Assembly: GCA_027486035.1 (NCBI GenBank)
Contig: JAIXPX010000047.1
Coordinates: 1 to 64,000, forward strand
Direction: 5' to 3'
DNA: 64,000 nt
DNA from: Erythrobacteraceae bacterium
GTDB lineage: Bacteria > Pseudomonadota > Alphaproteobacteria > Sphingomonadales > Sphingomonadaceae
The notes under the pieces: generated by a model
Databases searched by the model: none
The model's input: only the letters and a program-made list of their open reading frames with translations
Told to the model about the DNA's origin: nothing
Made by a program: the position numbers and the translations under genes
Shown: in pieces, positions 1 through 7,870 of the stretch
How positions within the stretch are numbered: the stretch's first letter is position 1
Layout of the letters: the number at the start of each line of letters is the position of its first letter

Positions 1-118
1 GGGCGATCCCGTCACCCACCGACAGCACGGTGCCGGTTTCGCTGACTTCGGCCTCGGTGCCGAAATTGGCGATCTGGTCCTTGATGACCTTCGAGATTTC
101 TGCGGCGCGGATTTCCAT
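1..118 (-). CDS. atpA: ATP synthase F1 subunit alpha, N-terminal fragment (partial)
   Basis: The first 39 codons of the F1 alpha subunit, the non-catalytic nucleotide-binding subunit of the membrane ATP synthase. The translation begins [16 protein letters not shown] and continues through the N-terminal beta-barrel pattern ([20 protein letters not shown]), which is typical of alphaproteobacterial AtpA. The rest, including the Walker motifs, lies off the left edge. The ATG at 118 follows the atpH stop by about a dozen bases, so the two genes are co-transcribed on the minus strand in the usual atpH-atpA order. Identification rests on a short but very characteristic N-terminus. Confidence 0.93.
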   Translation of the reverse strand, partial: MEIRAAEISKVIKDQIANFGTEAEVSETGTVLSVGDGIA

Positions 119-129
119 GGGTTTGTCCT

Positions 130-684
130 TTAGGCCTTCATGGCTTGGGCAAGCGAGTTGAGACGGGTGCGGATCGAGGCATCGATGCGCTGCGATCCGA
201 TGGTGACGACAAGGCCGCCGAGCAGGTCGGGATCGACTGTGGCGGAGAGCATGACAGTGCGCCCTTCGCGCGCCGTCAGCTTGGTCTTGAGGGCGGCCAG
301 CTGGTCGTCCGAGAGCGGGTGAGCGCTGGTCACGGTCGCTGCCACTTCGCCGCGCTGGGCCGCAGCAATCGCGCGGAAGGCGCTGATGATCGCGGGCAGC
401 TTGGCCAGGCGGCGGTTGCCTGCGAGCACACCGAGGAAATTGGTGGTGAGGGCGGAAAGCTTCAGCGTCTTCGCCACCGCCGCCATCGCCTTGCCGGCGA
501 GGTCGCGGCCAAGCTCGGGGTTGGTGGTGAGCGCGGCGAGGTCTCCCGAATCGGCCAGGGCAGCGCCGAGCGTTTCGAGATCCTTCTCGACCGCGGTCAC
601 CGTTCCCTGTTCGGCAGCCAGATCGAACAGGGCCGAGGCATAGCGTCCAGCCAGGCTAGCCTTGATACCGGCGGAAATATCCAC
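130..684 (-). CDS. atpH: ATP synthase F1 subunit delta
   Basis: The delta (OSCP) subunit, which links the F1 head to the peripheral stalk of the F1Fo ATP synthase on the cytoplasmic face of the membrane. I place the start at a GTG (684), giving [20 protein letters not shown] and a 184-residue protein, the usual length. The frame stays open 40 codons further upstream, but that extension is Arg/Pro-rich and unlike the family. A GAGG lies about 12 bases before the GTG. The [11 protein letters not shown] motif is at residues 13-23 and the conserved C-terminal [15 protein letters not shown] segment is near 151-165. It is the first gene of the operon here, directly upstream of atpA. Confidence 0.95.
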   Translation of the reverse strand: MDISAGIKASLAGRYASALFDLAAEQGTVTAVEKDLETLGAALADSGDLAALTTNPELGRDLAGKAMAAVAKTLKLSALTTNFLGVLAGNRRLAKLPAIISAFRAIAAAQRGEVAATVTSAHPLSDDQLAALKTKLTAREGRTVMLSATVDPDLLGGLVVTIGSQRIDASIRTRLNSLAQAMKA

Positions 685-739
685 GCGCGTGCAATCCTCT
701 TGCGAAGCTTCAAAGGAAAAATGCTTGGGCCCTGATGAT

Positions 740-761
740 GGGGCACGCGCAAGGGTGCCCC
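740..761 (-). promoter_or_regulatory. Hairpin in the leader region of the atp operon
   Basis: Perfect 7-bp inverted repeat GGGGCAC/GTGCCCC with an 8-base loop, lying 56-77 bases upstream of the atpH GTG in the 164-base gap before the next gene. No T-run follows on either strand, so a simple Rho-independent terminator is unlikely. It could be a 5' leader structure of the atp transcript or part of a terminator for the upstream minus-strand gene. Only the symmetry is seen; the function is inferred. Confidence 0.35.
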
Positions 762-848
762 TCAAAGCTGGCGCGCGCCTAGCAATTGATTCTGGTTCCT
801 GCAAGCCGTGCGGGGTGTGAATTGTGCAGGTGCGAAGATGTGCGTGGC

Positions 849-1838
849 TCAGTTGCTCGTGCTGTTCGCCGAAGCCGGTTGCGGCAGCGCATCCTCTGGC
901 ACCGCGAATTGGCAGTCTGCTTCAGGGTCCTGCACGGCACATTGCGCTTCGTAAGCATCGAGCACCGCTCTATTCACCTTGCCACGCCAGCCATTCTGGC
1001 CGACCGCGTAAACGCCTTCGAGATAGGCCCGATCAAAGGCGGTAAGCGCTCCAGGCGCAAGTTCCGGTCCCTGGGCAAACAGGCTGAGGATTGATCTGGT
1101 GGAAACGGCGCTGAAATCGATATCGCGATTGGGCGTGGTCAGCAGGTGCATCGCTGCGTAATCGCCCAGCTGCTGAGGGGTCGCTTCCCCAATCCGGGTG
1201 GCATCGAACACCACCACGGCCAGTATCTTGGAGCGATAGATGTGGCCAACCATCCGCGAGGCCCTGTTGATGCGTTGGAAAGGAGCTTCTTGCGGGAAGT
1301 TCACAAAGTTAAGCCCCGCGTTGGCGAGGTTGGTGCGGTTCCACGCCATTGCCGGTTTGCCTGAGGCGAGCTCGTCCCGCAGGCGCACAAGGCTCACATC
1401 ACGCCCTCCGTCACCGACCAGCCAGTGCCGCCGGCTGACCAGCTTGTCGAACAGGCGTTGCGGTTCGTCGATCGTGATGACCAGCGCGTTCTCACGGCAC
1501 TTCGGCTTGGGTTTCTTGAGCCCCACGGCGGTTGCGGCTGTTGTGATCCGCTCGGCGATAATCTCGTTGGCGGCCATATCTGGCCCGACAACGTGGAGGC
1601 AAAGCGGTTGGTGAAATCGCGGCACCACATCAAGCACCGGGATGCGGGTGGTCAGTTGCTCGATATTGTCGGCGACGATTGCCTTGTCGATCTCACGCTT
1701 GCCGCGCACCTCGATCTCGGTCGAGGGGGCGGGTTGAGCGGCCGGGGCGGGATCCGGCGCGGTTTGGGCGGCGGCACTGAATGCGGGAAGGGCGGCAGCA
1801 GCGATCAGGCAAAGACCGGGCAAGAAGCGAGCGTGCAT
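849..1838 (-). CDS. Secreted protein of unknown function (paralogue of the gene at 43028-43939)
   Basis: Product of 329 residues with a Sec signal peptide (residues 1-24, hydrophobic core followed by AAAQT), then a Pro/Ala-rich linker (about 26-40) and a soluble domain, so it is probably periplasmic. I do not recognise a named family. It shares with the product of 43028-43939 the motif RFHQPLCL (residues 74-81), a CRENALVI-type stretch, a PAMAWN/PAFAWR site, [11 protein letters not shown]-type and [15 protein letters not shown]-type segments, and a conserved order throughout. The two are clear paralogues. The ATG at 1838 is preceded by GCAGGT and by an AT-rich palindrome containing a TATAAT. 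No catalytic triad or metal motif is obvious. Confidence 0.8.
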   Translation of the reverse strand: MHARFLPGLCLIAAAALPAFSAAAQTAPDPAPAAQPAPSTEIEVRGKREIDKAIVADNIEQLTTRIPVLDVVPRFHQPLCLHVVGPDMAANEIIAERITTAATAVGLKKPKPKCRENALVITIDEPQRLFDKLVSRRHWLVGDGGRDVSLVRLRDELASGKPAMAWNRTNLANAGLNFVNFPQEAPFQRINRASRMVGHIYRSKILAVVVFDATRIGEATPQQLGDYAAMHLLTTPNRDIDFSAVSTRSILSLFAQGPELAPGALTAFDRAYLEGVYAVGQNGWRGKVNRAVLDAYEAQCAVQDPEADCQFAVPEDALPQPASANSTSN

Positions 1839-1855
1839 CGTGAAGGCACCTGCAA

Positions 1856-1870
1856 GAAATATTATATTTC
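1856..1870 (-). promoter_or_regulatory. AT-rich perfect palindrome with embedded -10 element
   Basis: GAAATATTATATTTC is a perfect palindrome (7-bp arms around one base) lying 18 bases upstream of the start codon at 1838. Read on the minus strand it contains TATAAT, a consensus -10 hexamer. No good -35 hexamer stands 16-18 bases upstream. It may be a promoter overlapped by an operator, so a dimeric repressor bound here would block transcription. The AT-rich island stands out strongly against the surrounding GC-rich sequence. Confidence 0.45.
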
Positions 1871-1920
1871 AGGCAGATGATCACATTCTGGCGCTGAACC
1901 GTGGATGAATGCGCCGCGCG

Positions 1921-3471
1921 TTACTTCTTTGCTGCGCAAGAATAGACCAGCCGTTCGTTGGGCCGATCGGGCAGGGCCGCGATCAGGGCCGATTGCTGCT
2001 CGCCGAGCGTGCTGGCCGCATCGCTCACCCCGCAGGCAGGCGGCGTGTAGGCGGCGCGGGCCTCGCGCGCGGCGGCAAGCGCCTGCTGCCCCAGCAGGTA
2101 GCGGTCGGTGCGCAGAGTGCGGGTTTCGGGGTCATAGGTGTTGACCGCCACCGCTGCATCGTCCTCTGCCGCGAGCACCCGCTGCCATTCGCCGCCTTGC
2201 CCAAGGCCATATTGCGTGCGCCCGTTCACGCAGCCATCGGCCGACCATTCGAAGGCCACATCATCGGTGCGCGCTGAGGTGACGCGGCTGCGCTCGGGGA
2301 CAAGGGTGCAGATCAGCGCGCCCTCGGCTGCGTCCTGTGCGGCATGGCCGCCTTCGGGCGCGCGCCCTTCGGCCCGGGCGATGGCGGCCGCGACCCGGTC
2401 CTCGATCTCGGCGAGGCCCGGGCGGGTGATCCAGGCGAGCGCCGCGACGACGAGCCCGAGGCCCGCGAGCCCTGCGGCGATCCCGGCGTGGCGCCGGCGG
2501 TCCGCATCACCGCGCCACACCAGCGCCGCATAGCCCGCGCCGATCGCCGAGAGCAGCGCGACAAGGGCGAGCGCCATGCGGTTCTCGCGCTCGCCGAGCA
2601 CCTCCATCTGCGCGGCAAGCTGCGCCTTTTCGCGCAGGGCGCGCAGCGTCTCGGCGCGCTCGGCCAGCGCGGCGCGGGCTTGCGACTGCTCGGCTTCGAG
2701 CCGCTGGCGCTCTTCGGCGTTCAATTCGTCGATCGAGCGGCAGGGCAGGCTGTTCGTCACCGGCTCCACCCCGTTGCCGCGCAGGAAGGGAAGCAATTCG
2801 CGCAAGGAGACTGCGAAGAAGAACTCCGCATCCCCCCCGGTCGAATCCGTGCTGAAGGAATTGACCCCGATCACCCGCCCGCAGGGATCGAGCAGCGGCC
2901 CGCCCGAATTGCCCCGCGCGATGGGGGCGCTGTGGAGAATGGTGTCGAACTGGCGGCTCGGGCGCAGGCCCGACAGATAGCCGCGCGACTTCACCGGCGG
3001 CTGGGGCCGGAAGATGTCGCTCATGCCGAGGCCCTGGGCGAGGTCGACATTCATCGGGTAGCCGACCGCGGCGACCTCGCCCTCGCTGAGGCTCGCCCCT
3101 CCCGCAAGCGCCAGCGGCGGCAGGCGCAGGCTGCCCCTGGCGATCTCGAGCAGGGCAAGATCATTGCGCGGAGAAATCGCGATGATCCGGGCAAAGGCGC
3201 CGCCCGCGCCTTCGGCGGGCACGATCCCGATCCGCAGCGTATCGTCCTGCGAGGCTTCGGAAACGACATGGGCATTGGTGACGATCCGCGTGGGCGAGAC
3301 GGCAAAGCCGGTGCCGTGGCTGACCGGAGTCGGCTGGCCGTCCTCGCTGCCGATCAGCACCACCCGCACCACCCCGCGCGAGGCGGCATCGACATCGCCC
3401 GGGTCGGCTGAAGCGGCGGGCGCCGCAAGGACAGCGAAAAGCAGGGCGAATACGCCGAGAAGCCGGATCAT
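1921..3471 (-). CDS. Trypsin-like serine protease with coiled coil and two membrane segments
   Basis: A 516-residue S1C/HtrA-like protease. A signal peptide (1-22) precedes the protease domain, which carries the triad His68 (TNAHVV), Asp104 (RNDLALLEI) and Ser189 (GNSGGPLL). A charged, heptad-like coiled coil follows (about 252-297), then two hydrophobic segments (about 299-319 and 329-348) and a C-terminal domain with several cysteines (about 375-516). There is no PDZ domain, which separates it from DegP/DegS. The predicted topology puts the protease in the periplasm, with a hairpin membrane anchor returning the C-terminal domain to the same side. Substrate unknown. It stands alone, divergent from ada. 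The architecture is inferred from sequence only. Confidence 0.85.
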   Translation of the reverse strand: MIRLLGVFALLFAVLAAPAASADPGDVDAASRGVVRVVLIGSEDGQPTPVSHGTGFAVSPTRIVTNAHVVSEASQDDTLRIGIVPAEGAGGAFARIIAISPRNDLALLEIARGSLRLPPLALAGGASLSEGEVAAVGYPMNVDLAQGLGMSDIFRPQPPVKSRGYLSGLRPSRQFDTILHSAPIARGNSGGPLLDPCGRVIGVNSFSTDSTGGDAEFFFAVSLRELLPFLRGNGVEPVTNSLPCRSIDELNAEERQRLEAEQSQARAALAERAETLRALREKAQLAAQMEVLGERENRMALALVALLSAIGAGYAALVWRGDADRRRHAGIAAGLAGLGLVVAALAWITRPGLAEIEDRVAAAIARAEGRAPEGGHAAQDAAEGALICTLVPERSRVTSARTDDVAFEWSADGCVNGRTQYGLGQGGEWQRVLAAEDDAAVAVNTYDPETRTLRTDRYLLGQQALAAAREARAAYTPPACGVSDAASTLGEQQSALIAALPDRPNERLVYSCAAKK

Positions 3472-3565
3472 GCCCGCGCTTATAGCCGCTTTTTCACCGC
3501 CCGCATCAACAACGCGACATTGAACGCAAGCTCCGGGGGTGTCTCGGGCTGCGGGCTGTGGCAGA

Positions 3566-4609
3566 ATGTTTCACGTGAAACATTTTGAGAACACCACCGA
3601 CGAGGAGCGCTGGCAGGCCATGCTCGCCAAGGACCGCCGCTTCGATGGCGCCTTCGTGACCGGCGTGCATTCGACCGGCATCTATTGCCGCCCCTCGTGC
3701 CCGGCGCGGGCGCCCTTGCGCCAGAACGTCCGCTTCTATGCGGGGCCGCAAGAGGCAGCCGAGGCGGGGCTAAGGCCGTGCAAGCGGTGCTCTCCCGCCA
3801 GCCAAAGCGCCGAGGAGGCCTGCGTGCTCGCCGCCATCGCCGCGATCCGGGAGGAGGGGGCAATGACGCTTGCGCAGCTTGCCGACCTTACCGGCTATGC
3901 CCCCACGCACTTCCAGCGCCTGTTCAAGCGGACGGTCGGAATGTCGCCCGCCGCTTTCGCCAAGGCGGTGCGCGAGGAGCGTGCCAAAGCGGGCTTGAGC
4001 AGGGGTCTGGAGGTGGGCAAGGCAGCGCTGGAGGCAGGCTACGGGCGATCCGAGGCCTTCTATGCGGCAACGAAAGGCAGGCTGGGAATGACAGCGAGTG
4101 ACTGGGCGCGGGGCGGTGCGGGGCGGGTGATCCACTGGACGGTGATGACGACCTCGCTGGGGCCGATGCTGGTCGCGGCGACCGACAAGGGCGTGTGCTG
4201 TCTGGCCTTCGGCGAGGGCGAGGCTGAACTCGCCGCGCGTTTCCCCAAGGCCGAGCTGGTCCCCGCCGGAGAGGCCTTCCGCGATCTGTTCGCGGCCGTG
4301 CTGGAGGCGGTCGAACAGCCCGGCCCGGGCAGCACCGCGATCCCGCTCGACGTGCAGGGCACCGCCTTCCAGCAACGCGTCTGGGAAGAACTGCGCCGCA
4401 TCCCGCACGGCGAGACGCGGTCCTATGGCGAACTCGCGGCAGCCCTCGGCAACCCCAAGGCCAGCCGCGCGGTCGGCGGGGCGAACGGCGCGAACAATGT
4501 CGCGGTGCTGATCCCCTGCCACCGCGTGATCGCGGCGGACGGGACGCTGGGCGGCTATGCCTATGGGCTGGCGATCAAGCGCGAGTTGTTGCGGCGGGAG
4601 GGGCGGTGA
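3566..4609 (+). CDS. ada: Bifunctional Ada: transcriptional activator and O6-methylguanine-DNA methyltransferase
   Basis: Senses and repairs alkylation damage. It accepts methyl groups from phosphotriesters on an N-terminal Cys and from O6-methylguanine on a C-terminal Cys, and in the methylated form activates alkylation-response genes. At 347 residues from ATG 3566 it matches the E. coli length. The Ada zinc domain has Cys41, Cys45, Cys72 and Cys75 (ICRPSC-like and PCKRC). An AraC-type helix-turn-helix follows (about 85-175), then the methyltransferase domain with IPCHRV (Cys318). The start was chosen because TTDEERWQ aligns with the E. coli N-terminus. No clear Shine-Dalgarno is seen. The first six codons (MFHVKH) are formed by a parS site. 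Confidence 0.95.
   Translation: MFHVKHFENTTDEERWQAMLAKDRRFDGAFVTGVHSTGIYCRPSCPARAPLRQNVRFYAGPQEAAEAGLRPCKRCSPASQSAEEACVLAAIAAIREEGAMTLAQLADLTGYAPTHFQRLFKRTVGMSPAAFAKAVREERAKAGLSRGLEVGKAALEAGYGRSEAFYAATKGRLGMTASDWARGGAGRVIHWTVMTTSLGPMLVAATDKGVCCLAFGEGEAELAARFPKAELVPAGEAFRDLFAAVLEAVEQPGPGSTAIPLDVQGTAFQQRVWEELRRIPHGETRSYGELAAALGNPKASRAVGGANGANNVAVLIPCHRVIAADGTLGGYAYGLAIKRELLRREGR
3567..3582. other. parS: parS centromere site (ParB/Spo0J binding) inside the 5' end of ada
   Basis: TGTTTCACGTGAAACA is an exact match to the chromosomal parS consensus recognised by ParB. It is embedded in a 20-bp perfect palindrome at 3565-3584 that includes the ada ATG at 3566-3568. ParB loads at such sites, spreads and recruits SMC to segregate newly replicated origins. 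In most bacteria parS sites cluster in the origin-proximal part of the chromosome. A second copy lies at 41616. Confidence 0.9.
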
Positions 4610-4624
4610 CAAGGTTAAGCGGGG

Positions 4625-4644
4625 CCCCGGCTCGGGCGCCGGGG
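4625..4644. terminator. GC-rich hairpin between convergent ada and GST genes
   Basis: CCCCGGC and GCCGGGG arms around a 6-base loop, followed by GTGACGG, in the 43 bases between the ada stop (4609) and the stop of the minus-strand GST (4653). The arm plus GTGACG resembles one half of the longer palindromic repeats seen at 16174 and 17728, so it may be a single-arm relic. It could act as a bidirectional transcription barrier, though no T-run follows. Confidence 0.5.
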
Positions 4645-4652
4645 TGACGGAT

Positions 4653-5288
4653 TTAGTCCAGCTTCGGCGGCATTCCCGGCTCGCACTTGGCCATGGCGCG
4701 CTGATAGGCGGGACGCTCGCCGATCCGCTTCAGATATGCCTGCAAATTGGGCATCCCGTCGATGCTCATCCCGCTCATCGCCCGCGACGTGGTGAGCTGG
4801 AAGCCCATCATGATGTCCGCCGTGGTGAGCTGGCTGCCGCCGAAATAGGCAGCCTCGCCGAGGCGCTGCTCGACGATGGCCCAGCCCTTCTGCACCCGGT
4901 CTGCCACAAAAGCGGGCAGCTCCTTCGCGCCCATGAACTGCGCCACCAGCGCCATCATGCCGTTGGTCATGAAGGTCGCGTTGGCCCAGTGGACATAGAA
5001 CAGGTGGTCGGCGAAGTCGGGGTGATCCACCCCCGGCACCAGCGCCGTGCCGGGCGCGTATTTTGCCACGATGTAGTCGATGATCGCCCCGCTCTCGCCG
5101 AGCACCAGATCGCCATCGGTGATGACCGGCGCGATCCCCATCGGGTGGAGCGCCTTGTATTCGTCGGGCGCGAGGCGGTTGTCCGCGCGGCGGGTGTAGA
5201 GCTTGAGATCGTATTCGAGCCCCAGTTCCTCCGCGAGCCATACGATGCGCTCGGATTGCGACAGGCGCAGGTGGTGGATGGTCAGCAT
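4653..5288 (-). CDS. Glutathione S-transferase family protein
   Basis: Cytosolic GST of 211 residues from the ATG at 5288 (MLTIHHLRLSQSERIVWLAE). The frame extends 11 codons upstream, but those residues are not family-like. The N-terminal thioredoxin fold has the glutathione-binding MGIAPVI cis-Pro site and the GESGAIIDYI segment. The all-helical C-terminal domain has the N-capping-type LTTADIMMGF motif. The likely role is conjugation or peroxide detoxification; the substrate cannot be read from sequence. It converges on ada and is divergent from the CPBP protease gene. Confidence 0.88.
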   Translation of the reverse strand: MLTIHHLRLSQSERIVWLAEELGLEYDLKLYTRRADNRLAPDEYKALHPMGIAPVITDGDLVLGESGAIIDYIVAKYAPGTALVPGVDHPDFADHLFYVHWANATFMTNGMMALVAQFMGAKELPAFVADRVQKGWAIVEQRLGEAAYFGGSQLTTADIMMGFQLTTSRAMSGMSIDGMPNLQAYLKRIGERPAYQRAMAKCEPGMPPKLD

Positions 5289-5385
5289 GGCGAAGTCTTT
5301 CCCGTGGGTTGCTTTTGCCAAGGCCTAGCCAAAGCTGGGCGGCTGCGCCATCCCTTGCTGCCTACGAGACGATGGGGGAGCATTG

Positions 5386-6273
5386 ATGGACACTGAACAC
5401 GCCGCGCCGCAGCCGCTCTGGAAGCGGATCTGGAACTTCCCGCTGGTGGCGATGCTCGTCGCGATCGCGGTGAGCGCGATTGCCATCGCGGCCGCGACCA
5501 TCGCGGTCAGCGACCTGGGTTCGGGCCTCACCGACAATGTCGCGCTGCCCTTGCAGGTGGTGCTGACCATCGCGCTTCTGATCGCCGCGCAGAAGCTGGC
5601 GCTGCGGCGGCTGGGTGATCGCAAGCACGACGACCTGCCCTTCGCCAGCGCGGGGCAGGGCATGGGGCTTGGCGCCATCGCCGCCTTCGTGCTGTTCAGC
5701 GCGATCGTCGGCGTGGCGGCTTTGTTCGGGGCCTACCGGATCGTCGGCTGGGGCGGGATGTCGAACTGGCTGTTCCTGCTGTTCGCCGCCGGGATCAGTG
5801 CGGGCTTCGTCGAGGAATTCATCTTCCGCGGCATCCTGTTCCGCTGGATCGAGGAGTTCGGCGGAAGCTGGGCGGCGCTGGTGGTGACCTCCGCATTGTT
5901 CGGCTTCGTCCATATCACCAATGACAACGCCACCTGGTTCTCCTCGGCGGCGATCGCGATCGAGGCCGGGGTGATGCTCGGCGGGGCCTATATGCTGACC
6001 CGCAGCCTGTGGGTGCCGATCGGGCTCCACTTCGGGTGGAATGTGACGCAGGGGCTGGTGTGGGACGTGCCGGTGTCGGGCAATGATGTCGACGGGGTGG
6101 TGAACGCCCGGCTGGTGGGCGATCCGCTGATTTCGGGCGGGGCCTTCGGGCTCGAGGCCTCGGTGATCGCGGTGGTGCTGGCGGGCGGCTTCGGGGTGTG
6201 GCTGGTCAAGCGCGCGCACGACAAGGGCGAGGTGATGGCGCCCTGGTGGGTGCGCCGCCGTCAGTCGGCGTAG
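5386..6273 (+). CDS. CPBP family intramembrane glutamic protease
   Basis: Multi-pass membrane protein of 295 residues related to CAAX prenyl proteases (Abi/CPBP). It has about eight hydrophobic segments and the three family motifs: EEFIFR (Glu143, Glu144, Arg148), FGFVHITND with a conserved His, and HFGWN near the end of the catalytic core. Bacterial members process or tune membrane proteins, and some give self-immunity to bacteriocins; this one has no bacteriocin neighbour. The start is the ATG after a strong GGGGGAG (5374-5380); a TTG lies one codon upstream. The 3' end overlaps the convergent photolyase gene by 13 bases. Confidence 0.88.
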   Translation: MDTEHAAPQPLWKRIWNFPLVAMLVAIAVSAIAIAAATIAVSDLGSGLTDNVALPLQVVLTIALLIAAQKLALRRLGDRKHDDLPFASAGQGMGLGAIAAFVLFSAIVGVAALFGAYRIVGWGGMSNWLFLLFAAGISAGFVEEFIFRGILFRWIEEFGGSWAALVVTSALFGFVHITNDNATWFSSAAIAIEAGVMLGGAYMLTRSLWVPIGLHFGWNVTQGLVWDVPVSGNDVDGVVNARLVGDPLISGGAFGLEASVIAVVLAGGFGVWLVKRAHDKGEVMAPWWVRRRQSA

Positions 6274-7826
6274 CGCGCCCAGCCCGGGGAGGCGGGGACA
6301 AGGCTCTCGAGGAAAGCTTCGGCGGCCTCGAGATACTCCCGCTGCCTCGCCTCGCCCATCTTGTCCCATGTCGCATAGATGCGCCCGATGCGATGGTTGC
6401 TTTCCAGCCGCCTGCGGTTCCTGGCCATGAAATGCCAGTAAAGCGGGTTGAAGGGGCAGGCATCGGGGCCGGTCTTCTCGGCGACCTTGTAGCGGCACTG
6501 ACCGCAGTAGTTCGACATCGTGTTGATGTAGTTGCCGCTGGCCGCATAGGGCTTGGTCGCAAGGCGCCCGCCATCGGCATAGAGCACCATCCCTGCGACA
6601 TTGGGCAGCTCGACCCATTCATAGGCATCGGCATAGACGGCAAGGTACCAGTCGGCCACCTGCTGGGGGTCGATCCCGGCGATCAGGCCAAAATTGCCGA
6701 GCACCATCAGCCGCTGGATGTGGTGCGCGTGGGCGTCCTCGCGGGTGGTGCGGATGCAATCGGCGATGCAGCGCATGTCGGTCGCGCCGGTCCAGAAGAA
6801 TTCGGGCAGCGGGCGGGTAGCGGCCAGCGCGTTCGCCTCGGCAAGGGCAGGCATGGTGTACCAGTAGAAGCCGCGCACATATTCGCGCCAGCCGATGATC
6901 TGGCGGATGAAGCCCTCCACCGAATTCAAGGGCGCGCGGCCCTCGCGATAGGCCGCCTCGGCGGCGCGGCACAGCGCGAGCGGATCGAGCAGCCCGCAAT
7001 TGAGGCTGGTCGAGAGCATCGAGTGGTAGAGATCGTCCTCTCCATGCACCATCGCGTCCTGATAGGGGCCGAAGAGTTCGAGGCGGCGGGCGAAGAAGGC
7101 TTCGGCTGCCGCCAGCGCTTGGGCACGGGTCACGGGCCAGCCGAAGGGCTCAAGGTCGCCGAAGTGACTGGCGAAGCGCTCGCCCACCAGCGCGATGACG
7201 TCCTGCGTGATGGCATCGGGCGCGAATTTGGGGGCGGGTGGCGCTGACAGGCCCGCCTTGGGCGGCTTGCGGTTTTCGGCATCGAGGTTCCAGATCCCGC
7301 CCTCGGGCTTGCCGTCGGGTCGCATCAGGAGACCGGTCTTGCGGCGCATTGCGCGGTAGAAATACTCCATCGTCAGGTGCTTCCTCCCCTCGGCGAAGCG
7401 GCGGAAATCCTCGTGGGTGGCGATGAAGCGGGTGTCGGGGAGGATCGAGACGGGGCAGGGGAAGCGGCCCTCCCATTCGAGCATGGCGTGATGGACGCGC
7501 CACTCTCCGCTTTCGGTAACACGGATCTCGGACGGGGCGTGGCGCTCGACGGCGCGGGCGACCTCGCCGGTGAAACTGCCGGTGTTGTGCACGTCGTCGA
7601 GCGTGACATAATCGACCTGCCAGCCCTCGGCCGCCAGTTCCGCGGCGAAGTGGCGCATGGCCGAGAAGATCAGCACGATCTTCTGCTTGTGGTGCTTCAC
7701 ATAGGTCGCCTCGTCCCACACCTCCATCATCAGGATGACGGCCTCTTTCGGGGTGAGCCCTTCAAGGCTGGAAAGATTGCGCGACAGCTGGTCGCCAAGA
7801 ACGGGCACGAGGATCGGGCGGGTCAT
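6261..7826 (-). CDS. phrB: FeS-cluster bacterial cryptochrome/photolyase (PhrB-type, (6-4) photolyase)
   Basis: A 521-residue flavoprotein of the deoxyribodipyrimidine photolyase-related (FeS-BCP) class, which repairs (6-4) UV photoproducts using blue light, FAD and a 4Fe-4S cluster. Cys353, Cys441, Cys444 and Cys457 are each offset by three from the four cluster ligands known in Agrobacterium PhrB (350, 438, 441, 454), with YCGQC and DACPFNPLYWHFM contexts. The N-terminal Rossmann-like domain (LVPVLGDQLS) would hold a lumazine-type antenna. It faces the CPBP gene tail to tail and is probably a single transcription unit. Confidence is high for family and good for the repair activity. Confidence 0.93.
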   Translation of the reverse strand: MTRPILVPVLGDQLSRNLSSLEGLTPKEAVILMMEVWDEATYVKHHKQKIVLIFSAMRHFAAELAAEGWQVDYVTLDDVHNTGSFTGEVARAVERHAPSEIRVTESGEWRVHHAMLEWEGRFPCPVSILPDTRFIATHEDFRRFAEGRKHLTMEYFYRAMRRKTGLLMRPDGKPEGGIWNLDAENRKPPKAGLSAPPAPKFAPDAITQDVIALVGERFASHFGDLEPFGWPVTRAQALAAAEAFFARRLELFGPYQDAMVHGEDDLYHSMLSTSLNCGLLDPLALCRAAEAAYREGRAPLNSVEGFIRQIIGWREYVRGFYWYTMPALAEANALAATRPLPEFFWTGATDMRCIADCIRTTREDAHAHHIQRLMVLGNFGLIAGIDPQQVADWYLAVYADAYEWVELPNVAGMVLYADGGRLATKPYAASGNYINTMSNYCGQCRYKVAEKTGPDACPFNPLYWHFMARNRRRLESNHRIGRIYATWDKMGEARQREYLEAAEAFLESLVPASPGWARYAD

Positions 7827-7870
7827 GCGGGGGGATACGCAGGGCCGCCCCGTTTGGTTTCCCGCACACC

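Noticed and set aside
849-1838. The AT-rich palindrome at 1856 as a Zur box
   Set aside because: It lacks the ATG..ACA/TGT..CAT pattern seen at 46559, and the gene it precedes has no metal-related sequence feature.
5386-6273. The CPBP protease gene as bacteriocin immunity
   Set aside because: No bacteriocin precursor or exporter is encoded nearby; the EExxxR family match alone does not support it.
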